DNA of 64,000 bases from Xestospongia bergquistia (lineage: Eukaryota; Porifera; Demospongiae; Haplosclerida; Petrosiidae), in NCBI GenBank assembly GCA_963965975.1, contig OZ014421.1, positions 3,337,001 through 3,401,000 on the forward strand, written 5' to 3'. The notes under the pieces are model-generated. The model saw nothing but the letters and a program-made list of their open reading frames with translations, was not told where the DNA came from and searched no databases. Both the position numbers and the translations under genes were made by a program. The first letter of the stretch is position 1. The number at the start of each line of letters is the position of its first letter. Positions 23,001 to 35,919 of the stretch are shown here, piece after piece.

Positions 23001-26000
23001 TGCTAACTAACTTACCAAACTGTTAATAGCTGTTTCTTTAGTTAGTGCCATAAAGTACTTTAGACTGAGTAGTTTACTTTATAAACTTCTCTCAATAGTC
23101 TAAACCATTTAAAGTCCTTAACTTAAAGACTTTAGAGCGTTAATGCAAACTAACTTACTAAACTGCTAATAGCTGTTTATTTAGTTAGTGCCATAAAGTC
23201 CTTTAGACTGAGCAGTTTACTTTATAAACTTCTCTCAATAGTCTAAACCTTCTAAAGTCTTTAACTTAAAGACTTTGGAGCGTTAATGAAAACAAACTTA
23301 CTAAACTCTTATTAGCTGTTTATTTAGTTAGTGCCATAAAGTCCTTTAGACTGAGTAGTTTACTTTATAAACTTCTCTAAATAGTCTAAACCTTCTAAAG
23401 TCTTTAACTTAAGACTTTGGAGCGTTAATGCAAACTAACTTACTAAACTGTTAATAGCTGTTTATTTAGTTAGTGCCATAAAGTCCTTTAGACTGAGCAG
23501 TTTACTTTATAAACTTCTCTCAATAGTCTAAACCTTCTAAAGTCGTTAACTTAAAGACTTTAAAGCGTTAATGCAAACTAACTTACTAAACTGTTAATAG
23601 CTGTTTATTTAGTTAGTGCCATAAAGTCCTTTAGACTGAGCAGTTTACTTTATAAACTTCTCTCAATAGCATAAACCTTCTAAAGTCTTTAACTTAAAGA
23701 CTTTGGAGCATTAATGCAAACTAACTTACTAAACTGTTAATAGCTGTTTATTTAGTTAGCGCCATAAAGCCCTTTAGACTGAACAGTTTACTTTATAAAC
23801 TTCTCTCAATAGTGCAAACCTTCTAAAGTCTTTAACTAAAAGACTTTAGAGCGTTAATGCAAACTAACTTACTAAACTGTTAATAGCTGTTTATTTAGTT
23901 AGTGCCATAAAGTCCTTTAGACTGAGTAGTTTACTTTAGAAAGTTCTCTCAATAGTGTAAACCTTCTAAAGTCTAAGACTTTAAAGCGTTAATGCAAACA
24001 AACTTACTAAACTGTTAATAGCTGTTTATTTAGTTAGTGCCATAAAGTCCTTTAGACTTAGTAGTTTACTTTATAAACTTCTCTCAATAGTGTAAACCTT
24101 CTAAAGTCTTTAACTTAAAGACTTTGGAGCGTTAATGTAAACAAACTTATTAAACTGTTAATAGCTGTTTATTTAGTTAGTGCCATAAAGTCCTTTAGAC
24201 TGAGCAGTTTACTTTATAAACTTCTCTCAATAGTCTAAACCTTCTAAAGTCGTTAACTTGAAGACTTCAGAAAGTTAATGCAAACTAACGTACCAAACTG
24301 TTAATAGCTGTTTATTTAGTTAGTGCCATAAAGTCCTTTAGACTGAGCTGTTTACTTTAAAAACTTCTCTCAATAGTCTAAACCATCTAAAGTCTTTACC
24401 TTAAAGACTTTAGAGCGTTAATGCAAACTAACTTACTAAACTGTTAATAGCTGTTTATTTAGTTAGTGCCATAAAGTCCTTTAGACTGAACAGTTTACTT
24501 TACAAACTTCTCTCAATAGTCTAAACCTACTAAAGTCTTCAAATTAAAGACTTTACAGCGTTAATGCAAAATAACTTACTAAACTGTTAATAGCTGTTTA
24601 CTTAGTTGGTGCCATAAAGTCCTTTAGACTGAGCAGTTTACTGTATAAAATTCTCCCAATAGTCTAAACCGTCTAAAGTCTTTAACTTAAAGACTTTCGA
24701 GCGTTAATGCAAACTAACTTACTAAACTGTTTATAGCTGTTTATTTAGTTAGTGCCATAAAGTCCTTTAGACTGAGTAGTTTACTTTATAAACATCTCTC
24801 AATAGTCTAAACCTTCTAAAGTCTTTAACTTAAAGACTTTAAAGCATTAATGCAAACTAACTTACTAAACTATTAATAGCTGTTTATTTAGTTAGTGCCA
24901 TAAAGTCCTTTAGACTGAGCAGTTTACTTTATAAACTTCTCTCAATAGTCTAAACCTTCTAAAGTCGTTCACTTAAAGACTTCTGAAAGTTAATGCAAAC
25001 TAACATACCAAACTGTTAATAGCTGTTTATTTAGTTAGTGCCATAAAGTCCTTTAGACTGAGCATTTAACAGTATAAACTTCTCTCAATAGTCTAAAAGT
25101 CTAAAGTTTTAACTTAAAGACTTTAAAGCGTTAATACAAACTAACTTACTAAACTGTTAGTAGCTGTTTATTTAGTTAGTGCCATAAAGTCCTTTAGACT
25201 TAGTAGTTTACTTTATAAACTTCTCTCAATAGTCTAAACCTTCTAAAGTCTTTAACTTAAAGACTTTGGAGCGTTAATGTAAACTAACTTATTAAACTGT
25301 TAATAGCTGTTTATTTAGTTAGTGCCATAAAGTCCTTTAGACTGAGCAGTTTACTTTATAAACTTCTCTCAATTGTCTAAACCTTCTAAAGTCGTTAACT
25401 TAAAGACTTCAGAAAGTAAATGCGAATTAACATACCAAACTGTTAATAGCTGTTTATTTAGTTAGTGCCATAAAGTCCTTTAGACTGAGCAGTTTACTTT
25501 ATAAAATTCTCTCAATAGTCTAAACCTTCTAAAGTCTTTACCTTAAAGACTTTTGAGCGTTAATGCAAACTAACTTACTAAACTGTTAATAGCTGTTTAT
25601 TTAGTTAGTGCCATAAAGTCCATTAGACTGAACAGTTTACTTTATAAACTTCTCTCAATAGTCTAAACCAACTAAAGTCTTAAAATTAAAGACTTTACAG
25701 CGTTAATGCAAACTAACTTACTAAACTGTTAATAGCTGTTTACTTAGTTAGTGCCATAAAGTCCTTTACACTGAGCAGTTTACTGTATAAACTTCTCTCA
25801 ATAGTCTAAACCTTCTAAAGTCTTTAACTTAAAGACTTTAGAGCGTTAATGCAAACTAACTTACTAAACTGTTAATAGCTGTTTATTTAGTTAGTGCCAT
25901 AAAGTCCTTTAGACTGAGCAGTTAACGTTATAAACTTCTCTCAATAGTCTAAACCTTCTAAAGTCTTTAACTTAAAGACTTTAAAGCGTTAATGCAAACT

Positions 26001-28578
26001 AACTTACTAAACTGTTAATAGCTGTTTACTTAGTTAGTGCCATAAAGTCCTTTAGACTTAGTAGTTTACTTTATAAACTTCTCTCAATAGTCTAAACCTT
26101 CTAAAGTCTTTAACTTAAAGACTTTGGAGCGTTAATGCAAACTAACTTACTAAACTGTTTATAGCTGTTTATTTAGTTAGTGCCATAAAGTCCTTTAGAC
26201 TGAGTAGTTTACTTTATAAACATCTCTCAATTGTCTAAACCTTCTAAAGTCTTTAACTTAAAGACTTTAGAGCATTAATGCAAACTAACTTACTAAACTG
26301 TTAATAGCTGTTTATTTAGTTAGTGCCATAAAGTCCTTTAGACTGAGCAGTTTACTTTATAAACTTCTCTCAATAGTCTAAACCTTCTAAAGTCGTTCAC
26401 TTAAAGACTTCTGAAAGTTAATGCAAACTAACATACCAAACTGTTAATAGCTGTTTATTTAGTTAGTGCCATAAAGTCCTTTAGACTGAGCATTTAACAG
26501 TATAAACTTCTCTCAATAGTCTAAATGTCTAAAGTCTTTCACTTAAAGACTTTAAAGCGTTAATACAAACTAACTTACTAAACTGTTAGTAGCTGTTTAT
26601 TTAGTTAGTGCCATAAAGTCCTTTAGACTTAGTAGTTTACTTTATAAAATTCTCTCAATAGTCTAAACCTTCTAAAGTCTTTAACTTAAAGACTTTGGAG
26701 CGTTAATGTAAAATAACTTATTAAACTGTTAATAGCTGTTTATTTAGTTAGTGCCATAAAGTCCTTTAGACTGAGCAGTTTACTTTATAAACTTCTCTCA
26801 ATAGTCTAAACCTTCTAAAGTCGTTAACTTAAAGACTTCAGAAAGTAAATGCGAATTAACATACCAAACTGTTAATAGCTGTTTATTTAGTTAGTGCCAT
26901 AAAGTCCTTTAGACTGAGCAGTTTACTTTATAAACTTCTCTCAATAGTCTAAACCTTCTAAAGTCTTTACCTTAAAGACTTTTGAGCGTTAATGCAAACT
27001 AACTTACTAAACTGTTAATAGCTGTTTATTTAGTTAGTGCCATAAAGTCCTTTAGACTGAACAGTTTACTTTATAAACTTCTCTCAATAGTCTAAACCTA
27101 CTAAAGTCTTAAAATTAAAGACTTTACAGCGTTAATGCAAACTAACTTACTAAACTGTTAATAGCTGTTTACTTAGTTAGTGCCATAAAGTCCTTTACAC
27201 TGAGCAGTTTACTGTATAAACTTCTCTCAATAGTCTAAACCTTCTAAAGTCTTTAACTTAAAGACTTTAGAGCGTTAATGCAAACTAACTTACTAAACTG
27301 TTAATAGCTGTTTATTTAGTTAGTGCCATAAAGTCCTTTAGACTGAGCAGTTAACGTTATAAACTTCTCTCAATAGTCTAAACCTTCTAAAGTCTTTAAC
27401 TTAAAGACTTTAAAGCGTTAATGCAAACTAACTTACTAAACTGTTAATAGCTGTTTATTTAGTTAGTGCCATAAAGTCCTTTAGACTTAGTAGTTTACTT
27501 TATAAACTTCTCTCAATAGTCTAAACCTTCTAAAGTCTTTAAATTAAAGACTTTGGAGCGTTAATGTAAACTAACTTATTAAACTGTTAATAGTTTAGTG
27601 CCATAAAGTCCTTTAGACTGAGCAGTTTACTTTATAAACTTCTCTCAATAGTCTAAACCTTCTAAAGTCGTTCACTTAAAGACTTCAGAAAGTTAATGCA
27701 AACTAACATACCAAACTGTTAATAGCTGTTTATTTAGTTAGTGCCATAAAGTCCTTTAGACTAAGCAGTTTACTTTATAAACTTCTCTCAATAGTCTAAA
27801 CCATCTAAAGTCTTTACTTTAAAGACTTTAGAGCGTTAATGCAAACTAACTTACTAAACTGTTAATAGCTGTTTATTTAGTTAGTGCCATAAAGTCCTTT
27901 AGACTGAACAGTTTACTTTATAAACTTCTCTCAATAGTCTAACCTACTGAAGTCTTCAAATTAAAGACTTTACAGCGTTAATGCAAGCTAACTTACTAAA
28001 CTGTTAATAGCTGTTTACTTAGTTAGTGCCATAAAGTCCTTTAGACTGAGCAGTTTACTTTATAAACTTCTCTCAATAGTCTAAACCTTCTAAAGTCTTT
28101 AACTTAAAGACTTTGGAGCGTTAATGCAAAATAACTTACTAAACTGTTTATAGCTGTTTATTTAGTTAGTGCCATAAAGTCCTTTAGACTGAGCAGTTTA
28201 CTTTATAAACTTCTCTCAATAGTCTAAACCTTCTAAAGTCGTTCACTTAAAGACTTCAGAAAGTTAATGCAAACTAACATACCAAACTGTTAATAGCTGT
28301 TTATTTAGTTAGTGCCATAAAGTCCTTTAGACTGAGCAGTTAACAGTATAAACTTCTCTCAATAGTCTAAAAGTCTAAAGTTTTTAACTTAAAGACTTTA
28401 AAGCGTTAATACAAACTAACATACTAAACTGTTAGTAGCTGTTTATTTAGTTAGTGCCATAAAGTCCTTTAGACTTAGTAGTTTACTTTATAAACTTCTC
28501 TCAATAGTCTAAACCTTCTAAAGTCTTTAACTTAAAGACTTTGGAGCGTTAATGTAAACTAACTTATTAAACTGTTAA
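11051..28578 (-). repeat. 143-bp satellite, right arm, segment 1
   Basis: About 122 tandem monomers in reverse polarity to the left arm. On the plus strand each runs GCCATAAAGTCCTTTAGACT, GAGCAGTTTACTTTATAAAC, TTCTCTCAATAGTCTAAACC and on to TTATTTAGTTAGT. The 143-bp period is exact over many units (for example 13201, 13344, 13487). Local higher-order copies are visible: the variant TTCTCTGAATAGTC recurs at 16811, 17381 and 18237 (4 and 6 monomers apart), and AAAGTCGTTCACTTAAAGAC with TTCTGAAAG recurs at 24961 and 26389 (10 monomers). No open frame of 60 codons occurs here because the TTAA-rich dyads put stops in every frame. No gene is supported. Confidence 0.97.
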
Positions 28579-29231
28579 CCCTTTACTTCCCGTTGACGAG
28601 TATACTCGTCATTAAAAAAGTGGGCGTAATTCCCAATGACGAGTATACTCGTCGTCTGCTTTATACCGATTTTGGCGCTCTGGTTTGCTTTGTGGAAGCG
28701 TCTTTTTTAGCTAGTCGTGCTTCAGGTAGCTGGGTTGGAATGTAGAAATACCAAAGTAGCTGCTGTGTCTCTTCGCTCTTGCTTTCAGACCATCTATGCT
28801 TGAAAACTCACCTTTCTATCATTTTGATTGTCAAGCGCGTCACTCGATCAGAGGTAAATGTGAAGCTACAAAGTAAACATGCAACTATTCATTATTATCA
28901 TTTAACAACAATCATTAAAATATAGAACAATGGTATATAGTACACTGTTTATAACACGTGGAGCTGAGAGAGTTCATCGTTGTCACTATTGTAGCCGATA
29001 CTATATTCAACAATAATCATTTATAAAAGGTAAAACATTAAAAGTACAGTTTAAGAACAACTCACCATCTTATCATTCACTTCATGAAAGAAACTCGACT
29101 TCTAAACACTTCCAACATCAAGATAGTAGGAATAAAACGCAAAACGAAGTAAAAAACGTGCTTATTACCTCAGGGCAAAATAATTTGGTAATTACGGCAT
29201 ACGCCCACGCAGAAACTTGGTATGTAAAGGG
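28579..29231 (+). mobile_element. Non-autonomous piggyBac-type element, copy 1 (653 bp)
   Basis: Lies between TTAA at 28575-28578 and TTAA at 29232-29235. The flanks rejoin to an intact monomer (ACTG-TTAA-TAGCTG). The ends are CCCTTTACTTCCCG on the left and CCCTTTACATACCA (reverse complement) on the right. It has no coding capacity. The left end carries the palindrome TGACGAGTATACTCGTCA (28594-28611) and the same core again at 28638-28653. The right end carries CGCCCACGC at 29202-29210. These features sit at the same distances from the ends as in the complete piggyBac element, so that element or a close relative is the likely source of transposase. Confidence 0.92.
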
Positions 29232-32200
29232 TTAATAGCTGTTTATTTAGTTAGTGCCATAAAGTCCTTTAGACTGAGCAGTTTACTTTATAAACTTCTC
29301 TCAATAGTCTAAACCTTCTAAAGTCGTTAACTTAAGGACTTCATAAAGTTAATGCGAATTAACATACCAAACTGTTAATAGCTGTTTATTTAGTTAGGGC
29401 CATAAAGTCCTTTAGACTGAGCAGTTTACTTTATAAACTTCTCTCAATAGTCTAAACCATCTAAAGTCTTTACCTTAAAGACTTTAGAGCGTTAATGCAA
29501 ACTAACTTAATAAACTGTCTATAGCTGTTTATTTAGTTAGTGCCATAAAGTCCTTTAGACTGAACAGTTTACTTTATAAACTTCTCTCAATAGTCTAAAC
29601 CTACTAAAGTCTTCAAATTAAAGACTTTACAGCGTTAATGCAAACAAACTTACTAAACTGTTAATAGCTGTTTACTTAGTTAGTGCCATAAAGTCCTTTA
29701 CACTGAGCAGTTTACTGTATAAACTTCACTCAATAGTCTAAACCTTCTAAAGTCTTTAACTTAAAGACTTTAGAGCGTTAATGCAAACTAACTTACTAAA
29801 CTGTTTATAGCTGTTTATTTAGTTAGTGCCATAAAGTCCTTTAGACTGAGCAGTTTACTTTAAAAACATCTCTCAATAGTCTAAACCTTCTAAAGTCTTT
29901 AACTTAAAGACTTTAGAGCGTTAATGCAAACTAACTTACTAAACTGTTAATAGCTGTTTATTTAGTTAGTGCCATAAAGTCCTTTAGACTGAGCAGTTTA
30001 CTTTATAAACTTCTCTCAATAGTCTAAACCTTCTAAAGTCTTTAACTTAAAGACTTTAGAGCGTTAATGCAAACTAACTTACTAAACTGTTAATAGCTTT
30101 TTATTTAGTTAGTGCCATATAGTCCTTTAGACTGAGCATTTAACAGTATAAACTTCTCTAAATAGTCTAAACCTTCTAAAGTCTTTAACTTAAAGACTTT
30201 AAAGCGTTAATGCAAACTAACTTACTAAACTGTTAATAGCTGTTTATTTAGTTAGTGCCATAAAGTCCTTTAGACTTAGTAGTTTACTTTATGAACTTCT
30301 CTCAATAGTCTAAACCTTCTAAAGTCTTTAACTTAAAGACTTTCGAGCGTTAATGTAAATTAACTTATCAAACTGTTAATAGTTTAGTGCCATAAAGTCC
30401 TTTAGACTGAGCAGTTTACTTTATAAACTTCTCTCAATAGTCTAAACCTTCTAAAGTCGTTCACTTAAAGACTTCAGAAAGTTAATGCAAACTAACATAC
30501 CAAACTGTTAATAGCTGTTTATTTAGTTAGTGCCATAAAGTCCTTTAGACTGAGCAGTTTACTTTATAAACTTCTCTCAATAGTCTAAACCTTCGAAAGT
30601 CTTTAATTTAAAGACTTTAGAACGTTAATCTAAACTAACTTATTAAACTGTTAATAGCTGTTTATTTAGTTAGTGCCATAAAGTCCTTTAGACTGAGCAG
30701 TTTACTTTATAAACTTCTCTCTATAGTCTAAACCTTCTAAAGTCTTTAACTCAAAGACTTTGGAGCGTTAATACATACTAACTTACTAAACTGTTAAGAG
30801 CTGTTTATTTAGTTAGTGCCATAAAGTCCTTTAGACTGAGCAGTTTACATTATAAACTTCTCTCAATAGTCTAAACCTTCTAAAGTCTTTACCTTAAAGA
30901 CTTTAGAGCGTTAGTGCAAACTAACTTACTAAACTGTTAATAGCTGTTTATTTAGTTAGTGCCATAAAGTCCTGTAGACAGAACAGTTTACTTTATAAAC
31001 TTCTCTCAACAGTCTAAACCTACTAAAGTCTTCAAATTAAAGACTTTACAGCGTTAATACAAACTAACTTACTAAACTGTTAATAGCTGTTTATTTAGTT
31101 AGTGCCATAAAGGCCTTTAGACTTAGTAGTTTACTTTATAAACTTCTCTCAATAGTCTAAACCTTCTAAAGTCTTTGACTTAAAGACTTTGGAGCGTTAA
31201 TATAATATAACTTATTAAACTGTTAATAGCTGTTTATTTAGTTAGTGCCATAAAGTCCTTTAGACTGAGCAGTTTACTTCATAAACTTCTCTCAATAGTC
31301 TAAACCTTCTAAAGTCTTTAACTTAAAGACTTTGGAGCGTTAATGCAAACTAACTTACTAAACTGTTAATAGCTGTTTATTTAGTTAGTGCCATAAAGTC
31401 CTTTAGACTGAGTAGTTTACTTTATAAACTTCTCTCAATAGTCTAAACCTTCTAAAGTCTTTAAGTTAAAGACTTTAGAGCGTTAATGCAAACTAACTTA
31501 CTAAACTGTTAATAGCTGTTTATTTAGTTAGTGCCATAAAGTCCTTTAGACTTAGTAGTTTACTTTATAAACTTCTCTCAATAGTCTAAACCTTCTAAAG
31601 TCTTTAACTTAAAGACTTTAAGGCGTTAATGCAAACTAACTTACTAAGCTGTTAATAGCTGTTTATTTAGTTAGTGCCATAAAGTCCATTAGACTGAGCA
31701 CTTTACTTTATAAACTTTTCTCAATAGTCTAAACCTTCTAAAGTCTTTAACTTAAAGACTTTAGAGCGTTAATGTAAACTAACTTACTAAACTGTTAATA
31801 GCTGTTTATTTAGTTACTGCCATAAAGTCCATTAGACTTAGTAGTTTACTTTATAATCTTCACTCAATAGTCTAAACCTTCTAAAGCCTTTAACTTCAAG
31901 ACCTTGGAGCGTTAATGCAAACAAACTTACTAAACAGTTAATAGCTATTTACTTAGTTACTGCCATAAAGTCCTTTAGACTGAGCAGTTTACTTTATACA
32001 CTTCTCTCAATAGTCTAAACCTTTTAAAGTCTTTAACTTAAAGACTTTAAAGTGTTAATGCAAACTAACTTACTAAACTGTTAATAGCTGTTTATTTAGT
32101 TAGTGCCATAAAGTCCTTTAGACTGAGCAGTTTACTTTATAAACTTCTCTCAATAGTCTAAACCTTCTAACATCTTTAACTTAAAGACTTTAAAGTGTTA

Positions 32201-35200
32201 ATGCAAACTAACTTACTAAACTGTTAATAGTTGTTTATTTAGTTAGTGCCATAAAGTCCTTTAGCCTGAGTAGTTTACTTTATAAACTTCTCTCAATAGT
32301 CTAAACCTTCTAAAGTCTTTAACTTAAAGACTTTAGAGCGTTAATGCAAACTAACTTACTAAACTCTTAATAGCTGTTTATTCAGTTACTGCCATAAAGT
32401 CCTTTAGACTTAGTAGTTTACTTTATAAACTTCTCTCAATAGTCTAAACCTTCTAAAGAGTTTAACTTAAAGACTTTGGAGCGTTAACGCAAATTAACTT
32501 GCTAAACTGTTAATAGCTGTTTATTTAGTTAGTGCCATAAAGTCCTTTAGACTGAGCAGTTTACTTTATAAACTTCTCTCAATAGTCTAAACCTTCTAAA
32601 GTCTTTAACTTAAAGACTTTAAAGCGTTAATGCAAACTAACTTACTAAACTGTTAATAGCTGTTTATTTAGTTAGTGCCATAAAGTCCTTTAGACTTAGT
32701 AGTTTACTTCATAAACTTCTCTCAATAGTCTAATCCTTCTAAAGCCTTTAACTTAAAGACTTTGGAGCGTGAATGCAAACTAACTTACTAAACTGTTAAT
32801 AGCTGTTTATTTAGTTAGTGCCATAAAGTCCTTTAGACTGAGCAGTTTACTTTATAAACTTCTCTCAATAGTCTAAACCTTCTAAAGTCTTTAACTTAAA
32901 GACTTTAGAGCGTTAATGCAAACTAACTTACTAAACTGTTTATAGCTGTTTATACAGTTAGTGCCATAAAGTCTTTTAGACTGAGCAGTTTACCTTACAA
33001 ACTTCTCTGAATAGTCTAAACTTTCTAAAGTCTTTAATTAAAGACTTTAGAACGTTAATGCAAACTAACTTACTAAACTGTTAATAGTTGTTTATTAAGT
33101 TAGTGCAATAAAGTCCTTTAGACTGAGCAGTTTACTTTATAAAATTCTCTCAATAGTCTAAACCTTCTAAAGTCTTTATCTTAAAGACTTTGGAGCGTTA
33201 ATGCAAACTAACTTACTAAACTGTTAATAGCTGTTTATTTAGTTAGTGCCATAAAGTCCTTTAGACTGAACAGTTTACATTATAAATTTCTCTCAATAGT
33301 CTAACCTACTAAAGTCTTCAAATTAAAGACTTTACAGCGTTAATGCAAACTAACTTACTAAACTGTTAATAGCTGTTTACTTAGTTAGTGCCATAAAGTC
33401 CTTTAGACTGAGCAGTTTACTGTATAAACTTTTCTCAATAGTCTAAACCTTCTAAAGTCTTTAACTTAAAGACTTTCGAGCGTTAATGCAAACTAACTTA
33501 CTAAACTGTTTATAGCTGTTTATTTAGTTAGTGCCATAAAGTCCTTTACACTGAGCAGTTTACTTTATAAACATCTCTCAATAGTCTCAACCTTCTAAAG
33601 TCTTTAACTTAAAGACTTTAGAGCGTTAATGCAAACTAACTTACTAAACTGTTAATAGCTGTTTATTTAGTTAGTGCCATAAAGTCCTTTAGACTGAGCA
33701 GTTTACTTTATAAACATCTCTCAATAGTCTCAACCTTCTAAAGTCGTTCACTTAAAGACTTCAGAAATTTAATGCAAACTAACATACCAAACTGTTAATA
33801 GCTGTTTATTTAGTTAGTGCCATAAAGTCCTTTAGACTGAGCAGTTAACAGTATAAACTTCTCTCAATAGTCTAAAAGTCTAAAGTCTTTAACTTAAAGA
33901 CTTTAAAGCGTTAATACAAACTAACTTACTAAACTGTTAGTAGCTGTTTATTTAGTTAGTGCCATAAAGTCCCCTAGACTGAGCAGTTTACTTTATAAAC
34001 TTCTCTCAATAGTCTAAACCTTCTAAAGTCTTTAACTTAAAGACTTTGGAGCGTTAATGAAAACTAACTTATTAAACTGTTAATAGCTGTTTATTTAGTT
34101 AGTGCCATAAAGTCCTTTAGACTGAGCAGTTTACTTTATAAACTTCTCTCAATAGTCTAAACCTTCTAAAGTCGTTAACTTAAAGACTTCAGAAAGTTAA
34201 TGCGAATTAACATACCAAACTGTTAATAGCTGTTTATTTAGTTAGTGCCATAAAGTCCTTTAGACTGAGCAGTTTACTTTATAAACTTCTCTCAACAGTC
34301 TAAACCTTCTAAAGTCGTTCACTTAAAGACTTCAGAAATTTAATGCAAACTAACATACCAAACTGTTAATAGCTGTTTATTTAGTTAGTGCCATAAAGTC
34401 CTTTAGACTGAGCAGTTAACAGTATAAACTTCTCTCAATAGTCTAAAAGTCTAAAGTCTTTAACTTAAAGACTTTAAAGCGTTAATACAAACTAACTTAC
34501 TAAACTGCTAGTAGCTTTTTATTTAGTTAGTGCCATAAATCCTTTAGACTTAGTAGTTTACTTTATAAACTTCTCTCAATAGTCTAAACCTTTTAAAGTC
34601 TTTAACTTAAAGACTTTGGAGCGTTAATGAAAACTAACTTATTAAACTGTTAATAGCTGTTTATTTAGTTAGTGCCATAAAGTCCTTTAGACTGAGCATT
34701 TTACTTTATAAACTTCTCTCAATAGTCTAAACCTTCTAAAGTCGTTAACTTAAAGACTTCAGAAAGTTAATGCGAATTAACATACCAAACTGTTAATAGC
34801 TGTTTATTTAGTTAGTGCCATAAAGTCCTTTAGACTAAGTAGTTTACTTTATAAACTTCTCTCAATAGTCTAAACCATCTAAAGTCTTTACCTTAAAGAC
34901 TTTAGAGCGTTAATGCAAACAAACTTACTAAACTGTTAATAGCTGTTTATTTAGTTAGTGCCATAAAGTCCTTTAGACTGAACAGTTTACTTTATAAACT
35001 TCTCTCAATAGCCTAAACCTACTAAAGTCTTCAAATTAAAGACTTTACAGCGTTAATGCAAACTAACTTACTAAACTGTTAATAGCTGTTTACTTAGTTA
35101 GTGCCATAAAGTCCTTTACACTGAGCAGTTTACTATATAAACTTCTCTCAATAGTCTAAACCTTCTAAAGTCTTTAACTTAAAGACTTTAGAGCGTTAAT

Positions 35201-35919
35201 GCAAACTAACTTACTAAACTGTTTATAGCTGTTTATTTAGTTAGTGCCATAAAGTCCTTTAGACTGAGCAGTTTACTTTAAAAACATCTCTCAATAGTCT
35301 AAACCTTCTAAAGTCTTTAACTTAAAGACTTTAGAGCGTTAATGCAAACTAACTTACTAAACTGTTAATAGCTGTTTATTTAGTTAGTGCCATAAAGTCC
35401 TTTAGACTGAGCAGTTTACTTTATAAACTTCTCTCAATAGTCTAAACCTTCTAAAGTCTTTAACTTAAAGACTTTAGAGCGTTAATGCAAACTAACTTAC
35501 TAAACTGTTAATAGCTGTTTATTTAGTTAGTGCCATAAAGTCCTTTAGACTGAGCAGTTAATGTTATAAACATCTCTCAATAGTCTAAACCTTCTAAAGT
35601 GTTTAACTTAAAGACTTTAAAGCGTTAATGCAAACTAACTTACTAAACTGTTAATAGCTGTTTATTTAGTTAGTGCCATAAAGTCCTTTAGACTTAGTAG
35701 TTTACTTTATAAACTTCTCTCAATAGTCTAAACCTTCTAAAGTCTTTAACTTAAAGACTTTGGAGCGTTAATGTAAACTAATTTATTAAACTGTTAATAG
35801 TTTAGTGCCATAAAGCCCTTTAGACTGAGCAGTTTACTTTATAAACTTCTGTCAATAGTCTAAACCTTCTAAAGTCGTTCACTTAAAGACTTCAGAAAGT
35901 TAATGCAAACTAACGTACC

